Assembly: GCF_900156395.1 (NCBI RefSeq) | Contig: NZ_FTNL01000017.1 | Span: forward strand, 34,313-98,312 | Direction of reading: 5' to 3' | DNA: 64,000 nt | Origin: Fluoribacter gormanii | GTDB taxonomy: Bacteria > Pseudomonadota > Gammaproteobacteria > Legionellales > Legionellaceae | Shown: piece by piece, positions 37,286 through 47,316 of the stretch | Layout of the letters: the number at the start of each line of letters is the position of its first letter | How positions within the stretch are numbered: the stretch's first letter is position 1 | Program-made: the position numbers and the translations under genes | Notes under the pieces: generated by a model | Database searches by the model: none | What the model was told of the DNA's origin: nothing | Seen by the model: only the letters and a program-made list of their open reading frames with translations

Positions 37286-38692
37286 ATGAAGCAATCAGAA
37301 CACATCGAGCAACACCTATCATTTTCTCAGCACCCTCTTCGTCAAGAATTAATAGAGAGCCTTGTTTCTTTAAATTATGAAAGGATGACTCCAATTCAAA
37401 TGCAAAGTCTGCCCATCATTCTTAAAAATGAAGATATTATAGCTCAAGCAAAAACAGGGAGCGGAAAAACTGCTGCATTTTCTTTGGCTTTATTAAATAA
37501 TTTGAAAATACCTTTTTTTGCAGTACAGGGTTTGGTTCTTTGCCCTACTCGTGAACTTGCAGAACAAGTAAGCCAAGCCATCCGTCGGTTGGCCTGTTTT
37601 ATGCCCAATGTCAAAATTATCAATTTATCTGGTGGTATACCGATGAAACCTCAGCTGGATTCATTACGGCATGGATCTCATATAATTGTGGGAACACCGG
37701 GAAGAGTTCTTAAGCATTTAAAAAACGCCTCTTTAGACTTATCTCAGGTAAAAACCTTAGTTTTGGATGAGGCAGATAGAATGCTGGATATGGGATTTTT
37801 TGATGACATTAAAAACATTATTTCGATTTGCCCTAAACAAAGACAAACCTTACTTTTTTCCGCAACCTACCCTGAAGAGATCAAACAGCTGTCAAAACAA
37901 TTTATGAAGAACCCGACAGAAATTTATGTAGAGACGCATCCTGAGGAAATTGATATTGAACAACATTTTTATGAAGTCTCAAAACAAGCTCAGAAAATTC
38001 CCCTATTAAAATCATTATTATTGCACTACCGACCCGTTTCAGTATTAATTTTTTGTAATACCAAACAACAAACAACTGAAGTTACAGACCAGCTCATCTG
38101 TGAAGGCTTTAGTGCCATTGCTTTAAATGGAGATATGGAACAAGCCGATCGTGATCTTGCTGTCTTGCGTTTTGCCAACCAAAGTTGTTCTATTCTTGTT
38201 GCCACTGATGTTGCGGCGCGAGGACTTGATATAAAGGAACTTTCTGCAGTGATTAATTTTGATCTCGCTTTTGATCATGACGTCCATATTCATCGTATTG
38301 GCCGAACTGGACGAGCCGGAAGTAAAGGCATTGCGTTAAGTATTATAACACCAGCCGATGCCCAACGAATTTGCATCATTGAAGACAATCTCTCACAGCC
38401 CATTCACTGGGGGAACATTCATGAGTTAGAAAATAACTCTAGCACGCGCTTAATGCCAGAAATGGTTACACTCTGTCTTGCCTCCGGTAAAAAGGATAAA
38501 ATTCGCCCTGGGGACATCCTTGGTGCATTAACCAAAGATGCAGGATTAGCAGGAAACACAATTGGCAAAATTAACATTACAGCTTTGTACTCCTATGTTG
38601 CAATCCACCACAGCCAAGCTGATAAGGCGTACCAATATTTACAAAGTGGGAAATTAAAAGGACGCAAGGTTAATGTGCGTAAAATAAATTGA
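37286..38692 (+). CDS. dbpA: ATP-dependent RNA helicase DbpA
   Basis: The protein has 468 residues. DEAD-box motifs appear in order: Q motif (YERMTPIQMQSLP), AKTGSGKT, PTRELAEQ, DEAD, SAT, and HRIGRTGRAG. The C-terminal 75 residues form the DbpA RNA-binding domain (KIRPGDILGALTKDAGL to GRKVNVRKI), which targets 23S rRNA hairpin 92 during large-subunit assembly. Its position behind a cold-shock gene fits a low-temperature ribosome role. Confidence 0.95.
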   Translation: MKQSEHIEQHLSFSQHPLRQELIESLVSLNYERMTPIQMQSLPIILKNEDIIAQAKTGSGKTAAFSLALLNNLKIPFFAVQGLVLCPTRELAEQVSQAIRRLACFMPNVKIINLSGGIPMKPQLDSLRHGSHIIVGTPGRVLKHLKNASLDLSQVKTLVLDEADRMLDMGFFDDIKNIISICPKQRQTLLFSATYPEEIKQLSKQFMKNPTEIYVETHPEEIDIEQHFYEVSKQAQKIPLLKSLLLHYRPVSVLIFCNTKQQTTEVTDQLICEGFSAIALNGDMEQADRDLAVLRFANQSCSILVATDVAARGLDIKELSAVINFDLAFDHDVHIHRIGRTGRAGSKGIALSIITPADAQRICIIEDNLSQPIHWGNIHELENNSSTRLMPEMVTLCLASGKKDKIRPGDILGALTKDAGLAGNTIGKINITALYSYVAIHHSQADKAYQYLQSGKLKGRKVNVRKIN

Positions 38693-38850
38693 TTTATCTA
38701 AAACCGGCGAAAAACATACCGTGACAATTGAAATAAAGAAGCGGTTATTATCTGAAAGGCCTAATAATATAAATCTATGGATTTATTAAGAGCTGTTAAA
38801 GCAATAATATACAAAGATAAGGCATTATTTAATATCAGGATATCACTCAA

Positions 38851-39762
38851 ATGAAAGTACAAGAGGGGCTTCATGAACGGCGAGCTCTTAAAATATCAAT
38901 AGCTGTTACCTTTCTCTTAGCTGTGATAGGTATACTATTTGGGCTATTGTCGGGCTCATTGGCTATCGTCTTTGACGGTATGTTTAATATGGTTGATACT
39001 GTGATGTCAATTCTGGCCTTTTTTGTTGCCCGCCTTCTAACAAGAAAGGGGAATCGGAGATTTCAATATGGTTACTGGCATATTGAACCTATGGTTCTTG
39101 TTTTGAATGGAAGTATTCTAATACTTCTTTGTACTTACGCGATGATCAATGCAATAGGTAGTTTAATGTCCGGCGGGCATGAGCTGAATTTTGATTGGGC
39201 CTTTGTATTTGCTCTTTTGGTATTTTTTTTATCAACCAGCATGTATTTTTATTTGATAAAAAAAAATCGCAAAATTAAATCTGAATTCTTGCGACTAGAT
39301 ATCCAAAGCTGGTTAATGTCTGCGTTGATTTCCGTTTCGCTTCTATTGGCATTTGGTATCGCAACCTTGCTTGATGGTGGGGCCTATGGATATTTTACGC
39401 CCTACATTGATCCCCTTATTTTAGCGATTCTTACTGCTTGTTTGATTTTTGTGCCTATGGCCGCCATCCGTGATGCCATGCGAGACATATTTCGCATGGC
39501 TCCCTTGGAGCTTGACGAAAAAATAAGAGATTTTTTAGATGAGCTTATCAAACAGCGTAATTTTAAAACCTATACAAGCTATGTTGCAAAAATAGGACGA
39601 GCACAATTTATTGAAATACATATAGTAGTACCCAAAAGCTTCCCAATTTCAAGCATTGAAACCCTGGATGACATTCGTAATGAAATCGCGTTGGCTATTG
39701 GAGAAGACACGCCTCAACGTTGGCTAACCATCGCCTTTACTGCAAATGAAAAATGGATTTAG
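38851..39762 (+). CDS. Cation diffusion facilitator family transporter
   Basis: This 303-residue inner-membrane protein has about six helices followed by a cytoplasmic ferredoxin-like C-terminal domain (from ELDEKIRDFLDEL). The conserved Asp-rich helix II site reads FDGMFNMVDTVMS, and FQYGYWHIEPM matches the region after helix II. It would export a divalent metal such as Zn, Fe or Mn in exchange for protons. One of the usual helix V metal-site residues is not obvious, so the substrate is uncertain. Confidence 0.85.
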   Translation: MKVQEGLHERRALKISIAVTFLLAVIGILFGLLSGSLAIVFDGMFNMVDTVMSILAFFVARLLTRKGNRRFQYGYWHIEPMVLVLNGSILILLCTYAMINAIGSLMSGGHELNFDWAFVFALLVFFLSTSMYFYLIKKNRKIKSEFLRLDIQSWLMSALISVSLLLAFGIATLLDGGAYGYFTPYIDPLILAILTACLIFVPMAAIRDAMRDIFRMAPLELDEKIRDFLDELIKQRNFKTYTSYVAKIGRAQFIEIHIVVPKSFPISSIETLDDIRNEIALAIGEDTPQRWLTIAFTANEKWI

Positions 39763-39840
39763 CAAGTGTTTTTCAAGTTGCATAGGGATGTTTGTGTCCT
39801 AGCTCAACTCCAACTTTTGATGGTTATTTTTGGTAACTGT

Positions 39841-40767
39841 TCAGGGAGTATCCAGTTCAATATCACCATAATATTGAAAGGGTAAGTCGTGTTTTTTGGC
39901 ATAGTACATTGCCTTATCAGCATATTCAATCAACTGATCGACATTATCAGTATCCTTAGGATAAATGCTAATTCCTATGCTGATGGATACATTAATTTTA
40001 TTTCCATCAATTACAAAAGGCTGCTCAACAGCATAAACAATACGATTAGCATAGTTCTCGAGCCACGAATCTTCATTGATTGTAACAATCGCTACAAACT
40101 CATCCCCACCAACTCTGGCAATCGTATCATCTTTCCTTGTAATGGTAGCAAACCGCCTTCCAACAAGTTTCAACAACTTATCACCAACACAATGTCCAAA
40201 TGTGTCATTGACGTATTTAAATTTATTTAAATCCATAAATAAAAGAGCTGTTTTTTCATCAAATTTATTATCAGAAATCTTGTTCACTCGTTCTCGAAAA
40301 AGGTTACGGTTTGGTAGTTCGGTCAGTGGATCATAAAATGCTAAATGATATTTGTTCTTGATATCGCTCTTTAGGAAGGTGATGTCTGAGAAAATGGCTA
40401 AATAGAATAGTTGATCGCTGTTTGCAAAATGAATTTTTGAAATGGTCAAATATGCAGGATAAATTTGTCCAGACTTCCTTCGATTCCAAATTTCCCCTTC
40501 CCACGCTCCCTTATTCGTAATGTCGGCCCACATTTGTTCATAAAAGTCTTTGCCATGATAGCCTGAATGTAACATTCCGGGATTATTTCCTATGGCTTCA
40601 CTTTTATTGTAGCCCGTAATAGTTGTAAATGCCGGATTAACATAAATAATTGTAGAATTTGCATCAGTAATCGTCATGCCATTTTTGACCAGGTCAAAAA
40701 TACGCTTTTCCTCTTTAAGATCGATTAAAAAAGAATTCATTTTTCTTTCGTTTAAATTGTTTGCCAT
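39841..40767 (-). CDS. Diguanylate cyclase with PAS sensor domain
   Basis: This 308-residue cytosolic signalling enzyme makes cyclic di-GMP. An N-terminal PAS domain (GMTITDANSTIIYVNPAFTT, then TGYNKSEAIGNNPG) and its PAC tail are followed by a GGDEF domain (DPLTELPNRNLF, then RVGGDEFVAIV). The active-site GGDEF is intact, and no EAL domain follows. An RxxD inhibitory site is not seen at its usual position. The PAS ligand cannot be read from sequence. Confidence 0.94.
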   Translation of the reverse strand: MANNLNERKMNSFLIDLKEEKRIFDLVKNGMTITDANSTIIYVNPAFTTITGYNKSEAIGNNPGMLHSGYHGKDFYEQMWADITNKGAWEGEIWNRRKSGQIYPAYLTISKIHFANSDQLFYLAIFSDITFLKSDIKNKYHLAFYDPLTELPNRNLFRERVNKISDNKFDEKTALLFMDLNKFKYVNDTFGHCVGDKLLKLVGRRFATITRKDDTIARVGGDEFVAIVTINEDSWLENYANRIVYAVEQPFVIDGNKINVSISIGISIYPKDTDNVDQLIEYADKAMYYAKKHDLPFQYYGDIELDTP

Positions 40768-40906
40768 ATTTATATTCCATGTTTACATCTCAAGATACTT
40801 GAAGTGCTAGAATATTGAAACAATAAGACCAAAATTCCTTACCCTTTGGGAGGAATATAGTCCATAAATTCTATTAATTCTAATATGAGAACCTCTCAAC
40901 CTGAGT

Positions 40907-41704
40907 TTATTTTAATTTCATTTGCGCTAAGCAACCAGATTCCCTAAATCCAAATTTACGATATAAATTCAATGCAGGAATATTGGATTTATCTACAAAT
41001 AAAAATGCTCCTTTATATTTACCGCTAATATCATTTAATAACTTGGATAAGAGTAATTGACTAAAACCTTGCCCTCTATATTTCTCGTCTGTATAAACAT
41101 AACTCAGACAACGGTACCCTTTTATTTCTCTGATCCATGCGGCAATACTTACAACCTCATCGCTTACTTTTAAGCCCATAAACGCTCTTGAAGGAGATAA
41201 AATCAATTTTTTGGCTTCTTCTTCATCGAGAATTACATTCAATCGCTCCTTAGAAAATTTGGCAATAAGAACATCAGCGCCAAAATCGCTAAGGGATTCG
41301 CCCTTGAGAAATTCAAATTCTGATGATAGCGAAGTACTGTCTTCACTTATCCCTTTAGACATCAAAAGCATTTTTGCGCTACTGTAATTTTCACTTAATT
41401 TTTGTAAATAATCTCCAATTTTATCGGCTAATTCCTCAGCACATTCAATAATCTTAACGATGTAATTCGCTTTTAAATAAATGAAAATATCTAAAGCACT
41501 TTTTGGATCTGTAGCTGCAGGAAAAAATAAGCTATTTTTTTTAGGATGAAATACAGCTAATTGTTTATTTGAAGCTTTGAATATTTGTATGGGATCAGCA
41601 ACAGTTTGATTTTCAATTAAAGCGAGTAACTTACTATTTAGTAATAATTGACGGTAGATAACGCCTAATTCAGTCTCAGCAAGTGTCTTACATTCAACTA
41701 TCAT
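40907..41704 (-). CDS. GNAT-family N-acetyltransferase
   Basis: The protein has 265 residues. The C-terminal half is a GNAT domain: SYVYTDEKYRGQGFSQLLLSKL holds the acetyl-CoA loop (RGQGxS), and VDKSNIPALNLYRKFGFRES is the classic final motif. The first 130 residues form an extra N-terminal domain of unknown role. Substrate unknown; it stands alone. Confidence 0.85.
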   Translation of the reverse strand: MIVECKTLAETELGVIYRQLLLNSKLLALIENQTVADPIQIFKASNKQLAVFHPKKNSLFFPAATDPKSALDIFIYLKANYIVKIIECAEELADKIGDYLQKLSENYSSAKMLLMSKGISEDSTSLSSEFEFLKGESLSDFGADVLIAKFSKERLNVILDEEEAKKLILSPSRAFMGLKVSDEVVSIAAWIREIKGYRCLSYVYTDEKYRGQGFSQLLLSKLLNDISGKYKGAFLFVDKSNIPALNLYRKFGFRESGCLAQMKLK

Positions 41705-41812
41705 AATTTTGACGGCTCCATCCTTATTAACAGACTATACTTGATAACGAATATAATTGTTTCGTTAAACTGTATATTCTAACTTAGGGAGTAAGGAAAA
41801 GGAGTATTACCT

Positions 41813-42070
41813 ATGAACAATTTTATTAAATCATTGTTACTTTTTTCATCTCTTTGTTTCACAATCTTTGCGCCAACCACTTTGTTTGCTGATGATTGCG
41901 ATGTTGATTGTGCTAAGGGTTCAAACCAAATTGACTGTCCTGGAAAGGGATGCGGTTGTTGGTGTGATAAAGATCAAAATGCTAAATGCAAATGTACTCA
42001 ACCTTTGGATGAACATAATACTAATACTAATACTAATACTAATACTAATACTAATACTAATACTAAGTAG
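41813..42070 (+). CDS. Secreted Cys-rich small protein with (Asn-Thr)8 tail
   Basis: This 85-residue protein has a clear signal peptide (hydrophobic IKSLLLFSSLCFTIFAPTTLFA, cleavage after FA). The mature part has eight cysteines in about 35 residues, followed by eight Asn-Thr dipeptides and a final Lys. Cys spacing (CGCWC, CKC) suggests disulfides or metal binding. The tail is encoded by eight perfect AATACT hexamers. AAGGAG lies 8 nt upstream of the ATG. No family is recognised. Confidence 0.75.
   Translation: MNNFIKSLLLFSSLCFTIFAPTTLFADDCDVDCAKGSNQIDCPGKGCGCWCDKDQNAKCKCTQPLDEHNTNTNTNTNTNTNTNTK
42017..42064 (+). repeat. Hexanucleotide tandem repeat (AATACT)8
   Basis: Eight perfect copies of AATACT encode the Asn-Thr tail of the secreted protein. 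Being a multiple of three, changes in copy number would alter tail length without shifting the frame. Confidence 0.95.
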
Positions 42071-42111
42071 TATATCATCCTGAAATTGCTTTGATCCCTT
42101 GGTCTCCTTTT

Positions 42112-42141
42112 GTCCAGTTTTATGTATAGGTAAAACTGGAC
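42112..42141. repeat. Perfect 11-bp inverted repeat
   Basis: GTCCAGTTTTA and TAAAACTGGAC face each other across an 8-nt loop, 42 bp after the small secreted-protein gene. There is no T run on either side, so it is a weak terminator candidate; a protein-binding site or mobile-element scar is equally possible. Confidence 0.5.
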
Positions 42142-42297
42142 CACTCCTAAATTTAGTTACTTATAGGGAATGCTGTTCCAGATTCTTCGAAAGTCCTCTG
42201 CAATAGACTACAAATTTTAATCATATTGTAATGCTCTCGCAGTGCAATCGCTTACGTTTATATCTAAACTTATTTAAAACGGATTGTGTGAGTCAAT

Positions 42298-44958
42298 ATG
42301 AAGATATATCAGCTCGAGATGTCTGATGTCTTCGCTAGCCTGCATAGTGGTCCTGAGGGATTGTCACCACTTGAGGCAGATCGTCGTCTAAAAGAGTATG
42401 GTCTAAATTGCATTCCAGTCGTTCGCCAAACCCCATTGTGGTTACAATTTTTTTATGAATTAACACATTTTTTTTCGTTAATTTTGTGGGTGGCGGCTGC
42501 ACTCGCTTTTTTAAGCGAATGGGCCGATCCAGGTAAAGGGATGGCTAAAGTAGGATATGCGGTAGTAATAGTGATTATTATTTCGGCGTTATTCTCTTTT
42601 TGGCAGGAGTATCGCATCGAAAAAACACTGGCCGCCTTGCAAAAATTATTGCCTACACGAGTTAAAACAATTCGAGATAACCTCATTACCATCATTCCTG
42701 CAGAGCAATTAGTTCCTGGCGACGTGATTTTACTTGAACAAGGTGACAACGTGCCTGCGGATGCAAGGGTAATTGAAGCTTATACACTGCGGGTTAATAA
42801 TGCCACCATTACAGGTGAATCACATGTACAGTCACGCAATGCCAAGGTGTGCATACAAGATAGTCTCCTCAGTGCGAATAATGTTTTATTAGCCGGTACC
42901 GTTGTGGTTAGCGGAGAGGGAAAGGCCATCGTGTTTGCAACCGGTATGCAATCGGAATTCGGTAAAATTGCTCATTTAACCCAACATAGTAAGGATGAAG
43001 TTTCTCCCCTTCGCAAAGAAGTGGCTTATGTTAGCTATCTGATTGCAGCAATTGCCATTGTGCTAGGCATTTCTTTTTTTATTGTGGGGCACTTTCTAGG
43101 AATACCTTTATGGCAGGATGCTATTTTTGCGATTGGCATACTCATCGCTATGGTTCCTGAAGGATTTTTGCCGACGCTCACCTTGTCACTGGTTCTCGCG
43201 GCACAGCGTATGGTCAAACGTAATGTATTAATTCGTCATTTACCAGCTATCGAAGCCCTAGGCTCAACCACAGTGATATGCACCGATAAAACCGGTACGC
43301 TGACTCAAAATTGCATGACTGTTGAGCAGCTCGTTTTAGGCATTACATGCTTTGATCGAGCTGATATCAATAAAACCTCACCTGAAATAGTAATAAATCA
43401 TTTGTTTTTCGAATGTGCAGCTTATTGCCACGACTTGCATGGGTCACAGAATGAAACCTGGTTGGGTGACCCAATGGAAGTTGCATTATTACAAATGGCC
43501 AAGTCTTGTCTTCCAACACTTGAATCAGGTGAGCGTTTGCATACTATACCGTTTGATTCGGATCGTATGCGTTTATCAATAGTGCAACAATACGATGCCG
43601 GGGTTAGACTTTTCTGTAAAGGCGCACCAGAAAGCGTTCTCCCTTTATGCACGTCCATTTTGATAAACGGTAAATTAATATCTTTGGACGAAAAAAATAA
43701 AAAAAGGCTGATACAGTTGCAGCTTGACATGGCGGAGAAAGGATTAAGGGTTCTTGCCTTTGCTTGTAAAAATATTGAGGCTGCCAATGCTCATCTTGCG
43801 AGCGAAAGTGAATTAACTTGTTGTGGTTTAGTGGGACTAGATGATCCACCACGTCCTGAAGTACCTGCAGCGATAGCACGATGTTTAGAGGCAGGTGTAC
43901 ATGTTATCATGATTACGGGTGATCATCCTCGTACAGCCGTAACTATCGCTCAAAAAATTAATTTGCTCCATGACAATCATCCGTTGGTGATTACAGGTGA
44001 TCAACTGCATCATTTCTCTATGACACAATTACAGTTAGCACTTGATAATCCACAGATAATTTTTGCACGTGTTAAGGCCGAGCAAAAAATGCGTATTGTA
44101 CAAGCCCTTAAAATGAAAGGCCATATTGTGGCAGTGACTGGAGATGGTGTAAATGATGCGCCAGCATTAAAATCTGCGCACATTGGTATTGCAATGGGAA
44201 TGAGTGGCACAGATGTAGCGCGGTCAACCGCTGATATGATCTTGTTAGATGACAACTTTGCCAGTATTGTCAATGGAATCGAAGAAGGACGTGCAGTATT
44301 TGCTAATATTCGTAAATTTTTGACTTATGTACTTGCACATAATGTTCCTGAGCTGATGCCTTATCTTGGCTTTGTATTGTTTAAAATTCCACTCGCATTA
44401 ACCCCGTTACAAATCCTGGCTATTGATATGGGCTCTGACTCACTTACTGCATTGGGCTTAGGTGTCGAATCGCCCAATCCGGAGTTGATGCGCAAACCTC
44501 CAAGACCAATTAACGAGCGTTTAATGAATCCATTTCTAGCCATGCGTGCCTATTGTTTTTTAGGATTAATGGAAGCCATAGTCGCTATGGGCGCTTTTTT
44601 TTATGTGCTAATGCGCGGTGGTTGGCATTATGGACAGGTATTAGCTCACAATAACCCCCTGTATTTACAGGCTACGACGGCATATTTAAGTACGATTATT
44701 GTGATGCAAATTGTTAATGTTTATTTGTGCCGCAGCACAAGACGATCTTTATTTTCCATTGGCTTAGGCGGTAATGCCTTGATCACTTGGGGGGTCTTGC
44801 TGGAAATCATCGTGTTGATCGTCATCAACTATACGCCACTAGGTAATTATTTACTGGACACAGCCCCTCTGCCATTATCAGTATGGGTATTTATTTTACC
44901 GTTCGCTTTCATCCTATTAGCGCTTGAAGAATTGCGCAAAGCATGGATGCGTAGATGA
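42298..44958 (+). CDS. Cation-transporting P-type ATPase (P2 type)
   Basis: This 886-residue inner-membrane pump has an N-terminal cation-ATPase domain, about ten membrane helices, NATITGES (actuator domain), MVPEGFLPTL (helix 4 ion site), DKTGTLTQN with the phosphorylated Asp330, ITGDHPRTA, and TGDGVNDAPALK. The pattern fits the calcium/sodium-type P2 group rather than heavy-metal pumps, which would show CPC in helix 4. The exact ion is not decidable here. Confidence 0.93.
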   Translation: MKIYQLEMSDVFASLHSGPEGLSPLEADRRLKEYGLNCIPVVRQTPLWLQFFYELTHFFSLILWVAAALAFLSEWADPGKGMAKVGYAVVIVIIISALFSFWQEYRIEKTLAALQKLLPTRVKTIRDNLITIIPAEQLVPGDVILLEQGDNVPADARVIEAYTLRVNNATITGESHVQSRNAKVCIQDSLLSANNVLLAGTVVVSGEGKAIVFATGMQSEFGKIAHLTQHSKDEVSPLRKEVAYVSYLIAAIAIVLGISFFIVGHFLGIPLWQDAIFAIGILIAMVPEGFLPTLTLSLVLAAQRMVKRNVLIRHLPAIEALGSTTVICTDKTGTLTQNCMTVEQLVLGITCFDRADINKTSPEIVINHLFFECAAYCHDLHGSQNETWLGDPMEVALLQMAKSCLPTLESGERLHTIPFDSDRMRLSIVQQYDAGVRLFCKGAPESVLPLCTSILINGKLISLDEKNKKRLIQLQLDMAEKGLRVLAFACKNIEAANAHLASESELTCCGLVGLDDPPRPEVPAAIARCLEAGVHVIMITGDHPRTAVTIAQKINLLHDNHPLVITGDQLHHFSMTQLQLALDNPQIIFARVKAEQKMRIVQALKMKGHIVAVTGDGVNDAPALKSAHIGIAMGMSGTDVARSTADMILLDDNFASIVNGIEEGRAVFANIRKFLTYVLAHNVPELMPYLGFVLFKIPLALTPLQILAIDMGSDSLTALGLGVESPNPELMRKPPRPINERLMNPFLAMRAYCFLGLMEAIVAMGAFFYVLMRGGWHYGQVLAHNNPLYLQATTAYLSTIIVMQIVNVYLCRSTRRSLFSIGLGGNALITWGVLLEIIVLIVINYTPLGNYLLDTAPLPLSVWVFILPFAFILLALEELRKAWMRR

Positions 44959-45018
44959 AGGAAGTACGCAGAAACTCGCTTCTGTATTAGAAGAGCTAAA
45001 AAATCAAATAATTTAGCT

Positions 45019-45285
45019 TCAATGCTGATTTATTTTTTCATTCAGGTAGGTCAAACTGCTTTTTAATGTGGCCAGTCTCGGATAATCTTTTTCTGGAATG
45101 TCTATTTTTAGTTTTTCATGAAGTAAAACGATAAAGCGCAAAAAATCCATCGAATCAATCTCATATTCTTCGCGTAAAATAGTATCAGGACTAATGTTTT
45201 GAAAATCAATTTCAGGGGCAATTTGATGCAGTGACTGCAAAATTACCATTCTTATTTCATCAATAGATTCAGAATGATTACTCAT
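45019..45285 (-). CDS. Acyl carrier protein of the PDH-like operon
   Basis: This 88-residue acidic four-helix carrier has the phosphopantetheine attachment motif IDSMDF, with Ser45. It is the last of five coupled genes, overlapping the E2 gene by 4 nt. An ACP in a pyruvate-dehydrogenase-like operon is unusual and suggests that the acetyl or acyl group made upstream is delivered to a carrier rather than only to CoA. Confidence 0.88.
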   Translation of the reverse strand: MSNHSESIDEIRMVILQSLHQIAPEIDFQNISPDTILREEYEIDSMDFLRFIVLLHEKLKIDIPEKDYPRLATLKSSLTYLNEKINQH

Positions 45286-46334
45286 AATTGGTCAGGTTCC
45301 TGTAACATTTTAGCAATACGTGAAAGAAAACGACTTCCTACATGGCCATTTGTAACCCTATGATCTGCAGAAAGTGTCATAATCATAGTTTGTTCGGGCT
45401 TTATCCTACCAAAACCAATAAGTGCAACCTGTGGCGGATAAATAACGCCAAATACGGAGTCTACTCCTAGTTCTCCAAGATTGGTAATGGTGATGGTAGA
45501 ATCTGAAAGCTCAGTACTTTTGAGTTTGCCTGATCTGGCTCTGCTCACCAGATCAGTAAGATTATTCATTATCTCAGCTAGACTCAGTTTGTCTGTATTT
45601 AACAGAGCAGGTGTAATGAGTCCTCCACCACGTAATGAAACAGCCATGCCTATATGTATTGAATCGCTTGCTTTGTATTCATTGTCTATATAAAACCCAT
45701 TAAACTCAGGAAATTCCTTTATTGCTTGAGCTACAGATTTAATGAGCAACGCGGCATAAACAATGCGTTCAGTGACAGGATGCGTATTATTGTATTGTTC
45801 TAGCCAATTCAAAGCCTTTTTTAAATCAATTTCACTGGATAGATAATAATGGGGTATTTCCCGTTTCGATCTCGCCATAGCTGCTGCGATCACTTTTTTC
45901 ATAGACTCAGTATGGTCTTCTTTAACTAAAGATGGCTTGCATTTTTTTCGGATATCCTCTTCAGTAATAACGCCATCAGGACCAGTACCTTGAATTTGAG
46001 AAATATCTATATTTAATTGCTTTGCTTCTTTTCTGGCTAAAGGGGTTATTTTAATTTTTTGGACGGATTGGGGCTCAAGAGGAGGAACCACTTTGTCTGT
46101 ACTTTCTCGGATTAATGCCATCACAGTACCCACAGGAACTTTTTGACCTGGCATTGTTATCAATTGTTCGACAATGCCCTCCCCAAAAGATTCTACTTCA
46201 ATGGCTGCCTTATCCGTATCGACGACAGCGATAATTTGATGAGGCTTTACTTTATCTCCTACTGCAATGTTCCACTCAAGAAGCGTTCCATAGGTCATTT
46301 CCGCCCCTAATGAGGGCATTTTAAATTCATACAT
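45282..46334 (-). CDS. 2-oxoacid dehydrogenase E2 (acyltransferase) component
   Basis: The protein has 350 residues. One lipoyl domain ([11 protein letters not shown], lipoylated Lys42), a short peripheral-subunit-binding segment ([23 protein letters not shown]), then a catalytic domain. The conserved HxxxDG active-site motif reads DHRVTNG: His325 is kept but Asp is replaced by Asn329. The domain is otherwise complete. It overlaps E1beta by 8 nt and the ACP gene by 4 nt. It may be less active, or have different specificity from the housekeeping PDH E2. Confidence 0.92.
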   Translation of the reverse strand: MYEFKMPSLGAEMTYGTLLEWNIAVGDKVKPHQIIAVVDTDKAAIEVESFGEGIVEQLITMPGQKVPVGTVMALIRESTDKVVPPLEPQSVQKIKITPLARKEAKQLNIDISQIQGTGPDGVITEEDIRKKCKPSLVKEDHTESMKKVIAAAMARSKREIPHYYLSSEIDLKKALNWLEQYNNTHPVTERIVYAALLIKSVAQAIKEFPEFNGFYIDNEYKASDSIHIGMAVSLRGGGLITPALLNTDKLSLAEIMNNLTDLVSRARSGKLKSTELSDSTITITNLGELGVDSVFGVIYPPQVALIGFGRIKPEQTMIMTLSADHRVTNGHVGSRFLSRIAKMLQEPDQL

Positions 46335-47316
46335 GATGACCTACCACTTTTTTACAGGCCTCTTTAATGGAGATCACCTGTGGAATTGCGGCATCTTCGA
46401 GATGTTTAGGATAAGGAATAGGAACTTCTTCGGAACAGACCCTTATTGGTGGAGCATCCAAATCATAAAATGCATTTTCTATAACTCTTGTTATTATTTC
46501 CGCAGAAAGACTTCCACTTTTCCATCCTTCATCAACAACAACGACGCGGTGAGTTTTAATGATTGATGCAATAATTGTCTCTGTATCAAGTGGACGAAGT
46601 ATACGCAAATCAATGACTTCAGCATTGATCCCCTCTTCAGATAATTCTTTAGCTGCTTTTAATGCTTTATGCACCATAGCACTATAAGCAATAATGGTAA
46701 CATCAGTACCTGATCTTCGAATTACAGCCTTATCAATAGAAACTTCTTCAATCTCAGAGTTCACCTGTTCTTCAAGATTGTATAGAGTTGTATGTTCACA
46801 AATCAAAACAGGATTGGGATCTTGAAGTGCTGGAAGAAGCATACCAAGCGCATCCTCAACAGTCGCAGGGGTGAGAATTTTAATTCCAGGAATATGAGCA
46901 TACCATCCCTCAAAACTATGGGAATGTTGCGCAGCAACCTGACGACCAGCACCTGTTGCCATTCGGATAACCAGGGGAACAAATAGTTGTCCTCCTGACA
47001 TATGACAAAAAGTTACGGCATGATTAATGATTTGATCCAAAGCTAATAAACTAAAATTAATCGTCATCACTTCGACAATAGGACGCATGCCTCCAAGTGC
47101 TGCTCCAATTCCTATACCTACAAATGCATTTTCTGACAGAGGAGTATTACGAATTCTTTGGGGGCCGAATTCTTGTAAAAGCCCCTTACTCACAGCATAA
47201 GTTCCACCATAGGCACCAACATCCTCTCCCATAAGAAACACCCTTGGGTCACGTTGCAGGGCTCTTCGATGTGCTGTTCGCAATGCCTCACGATAAGTCA
47301 TTAGTTGAGTCGTCAT
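46327..47316 (-). CDS. 2-oxoacid dehydrogenase E1 beta subunit (PDH-like)
   Basis: The protein has 329 residues. It shows [38 protein letters not shown] and [17 protein letters not shown], all typical of E1 beta of the pyruvate/acetoin type, plus a C-terminal transketolase domain. It pairs with the E1 alpha gene, which it overlaps by 29 nt. Together they bind thiamine diphosphate and decarboxylate pyruvate or a similar 2-oxoacid. Confidence 0.94.
   Translation of the reverse strand: MTTQLMTYREALRTAHRRALQRDPRVFLMGEDVGAYGGTYAVSKGLLQEFGPQRIRNTPLSENAFVGIGIGAALGGMRPIVEVMTINFSLLALDQIINHAVTFCHMSGGQLFVPLVIRMATGAGRQVAAQHSHSFEGWYAHIPGIKILTPATVEDALGMLLPALQDPNPVLICEHTTLYNLEEQVNSEIEEVSIDKAVIRRSGTDVTIIAYSAMVHKALKAAKELSEEGINAEVIDLRILRPLDTETIIASIIKTHRVVVVDEGWKSGSLSAEIITRVIENAFYDLDAPPIRVCSEEVPIPYPKHLEDAAIPQVISIKEACKKVVGHHV

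Noticed and set aside
42017..42064. CRISPR-like or phase-variable tract
   Set aside because: It is a 6-bp unit tandem repeat inside a coding region; no spacers, and length changes keep the reading frame, so neither CRISPR nor on/off phase variation fits.
45481..45693. 70-codon plus-strand frame inside the E2 gene
   Set aside because: It is antisense to a clear E2 catalytic domain with no independent evidence.
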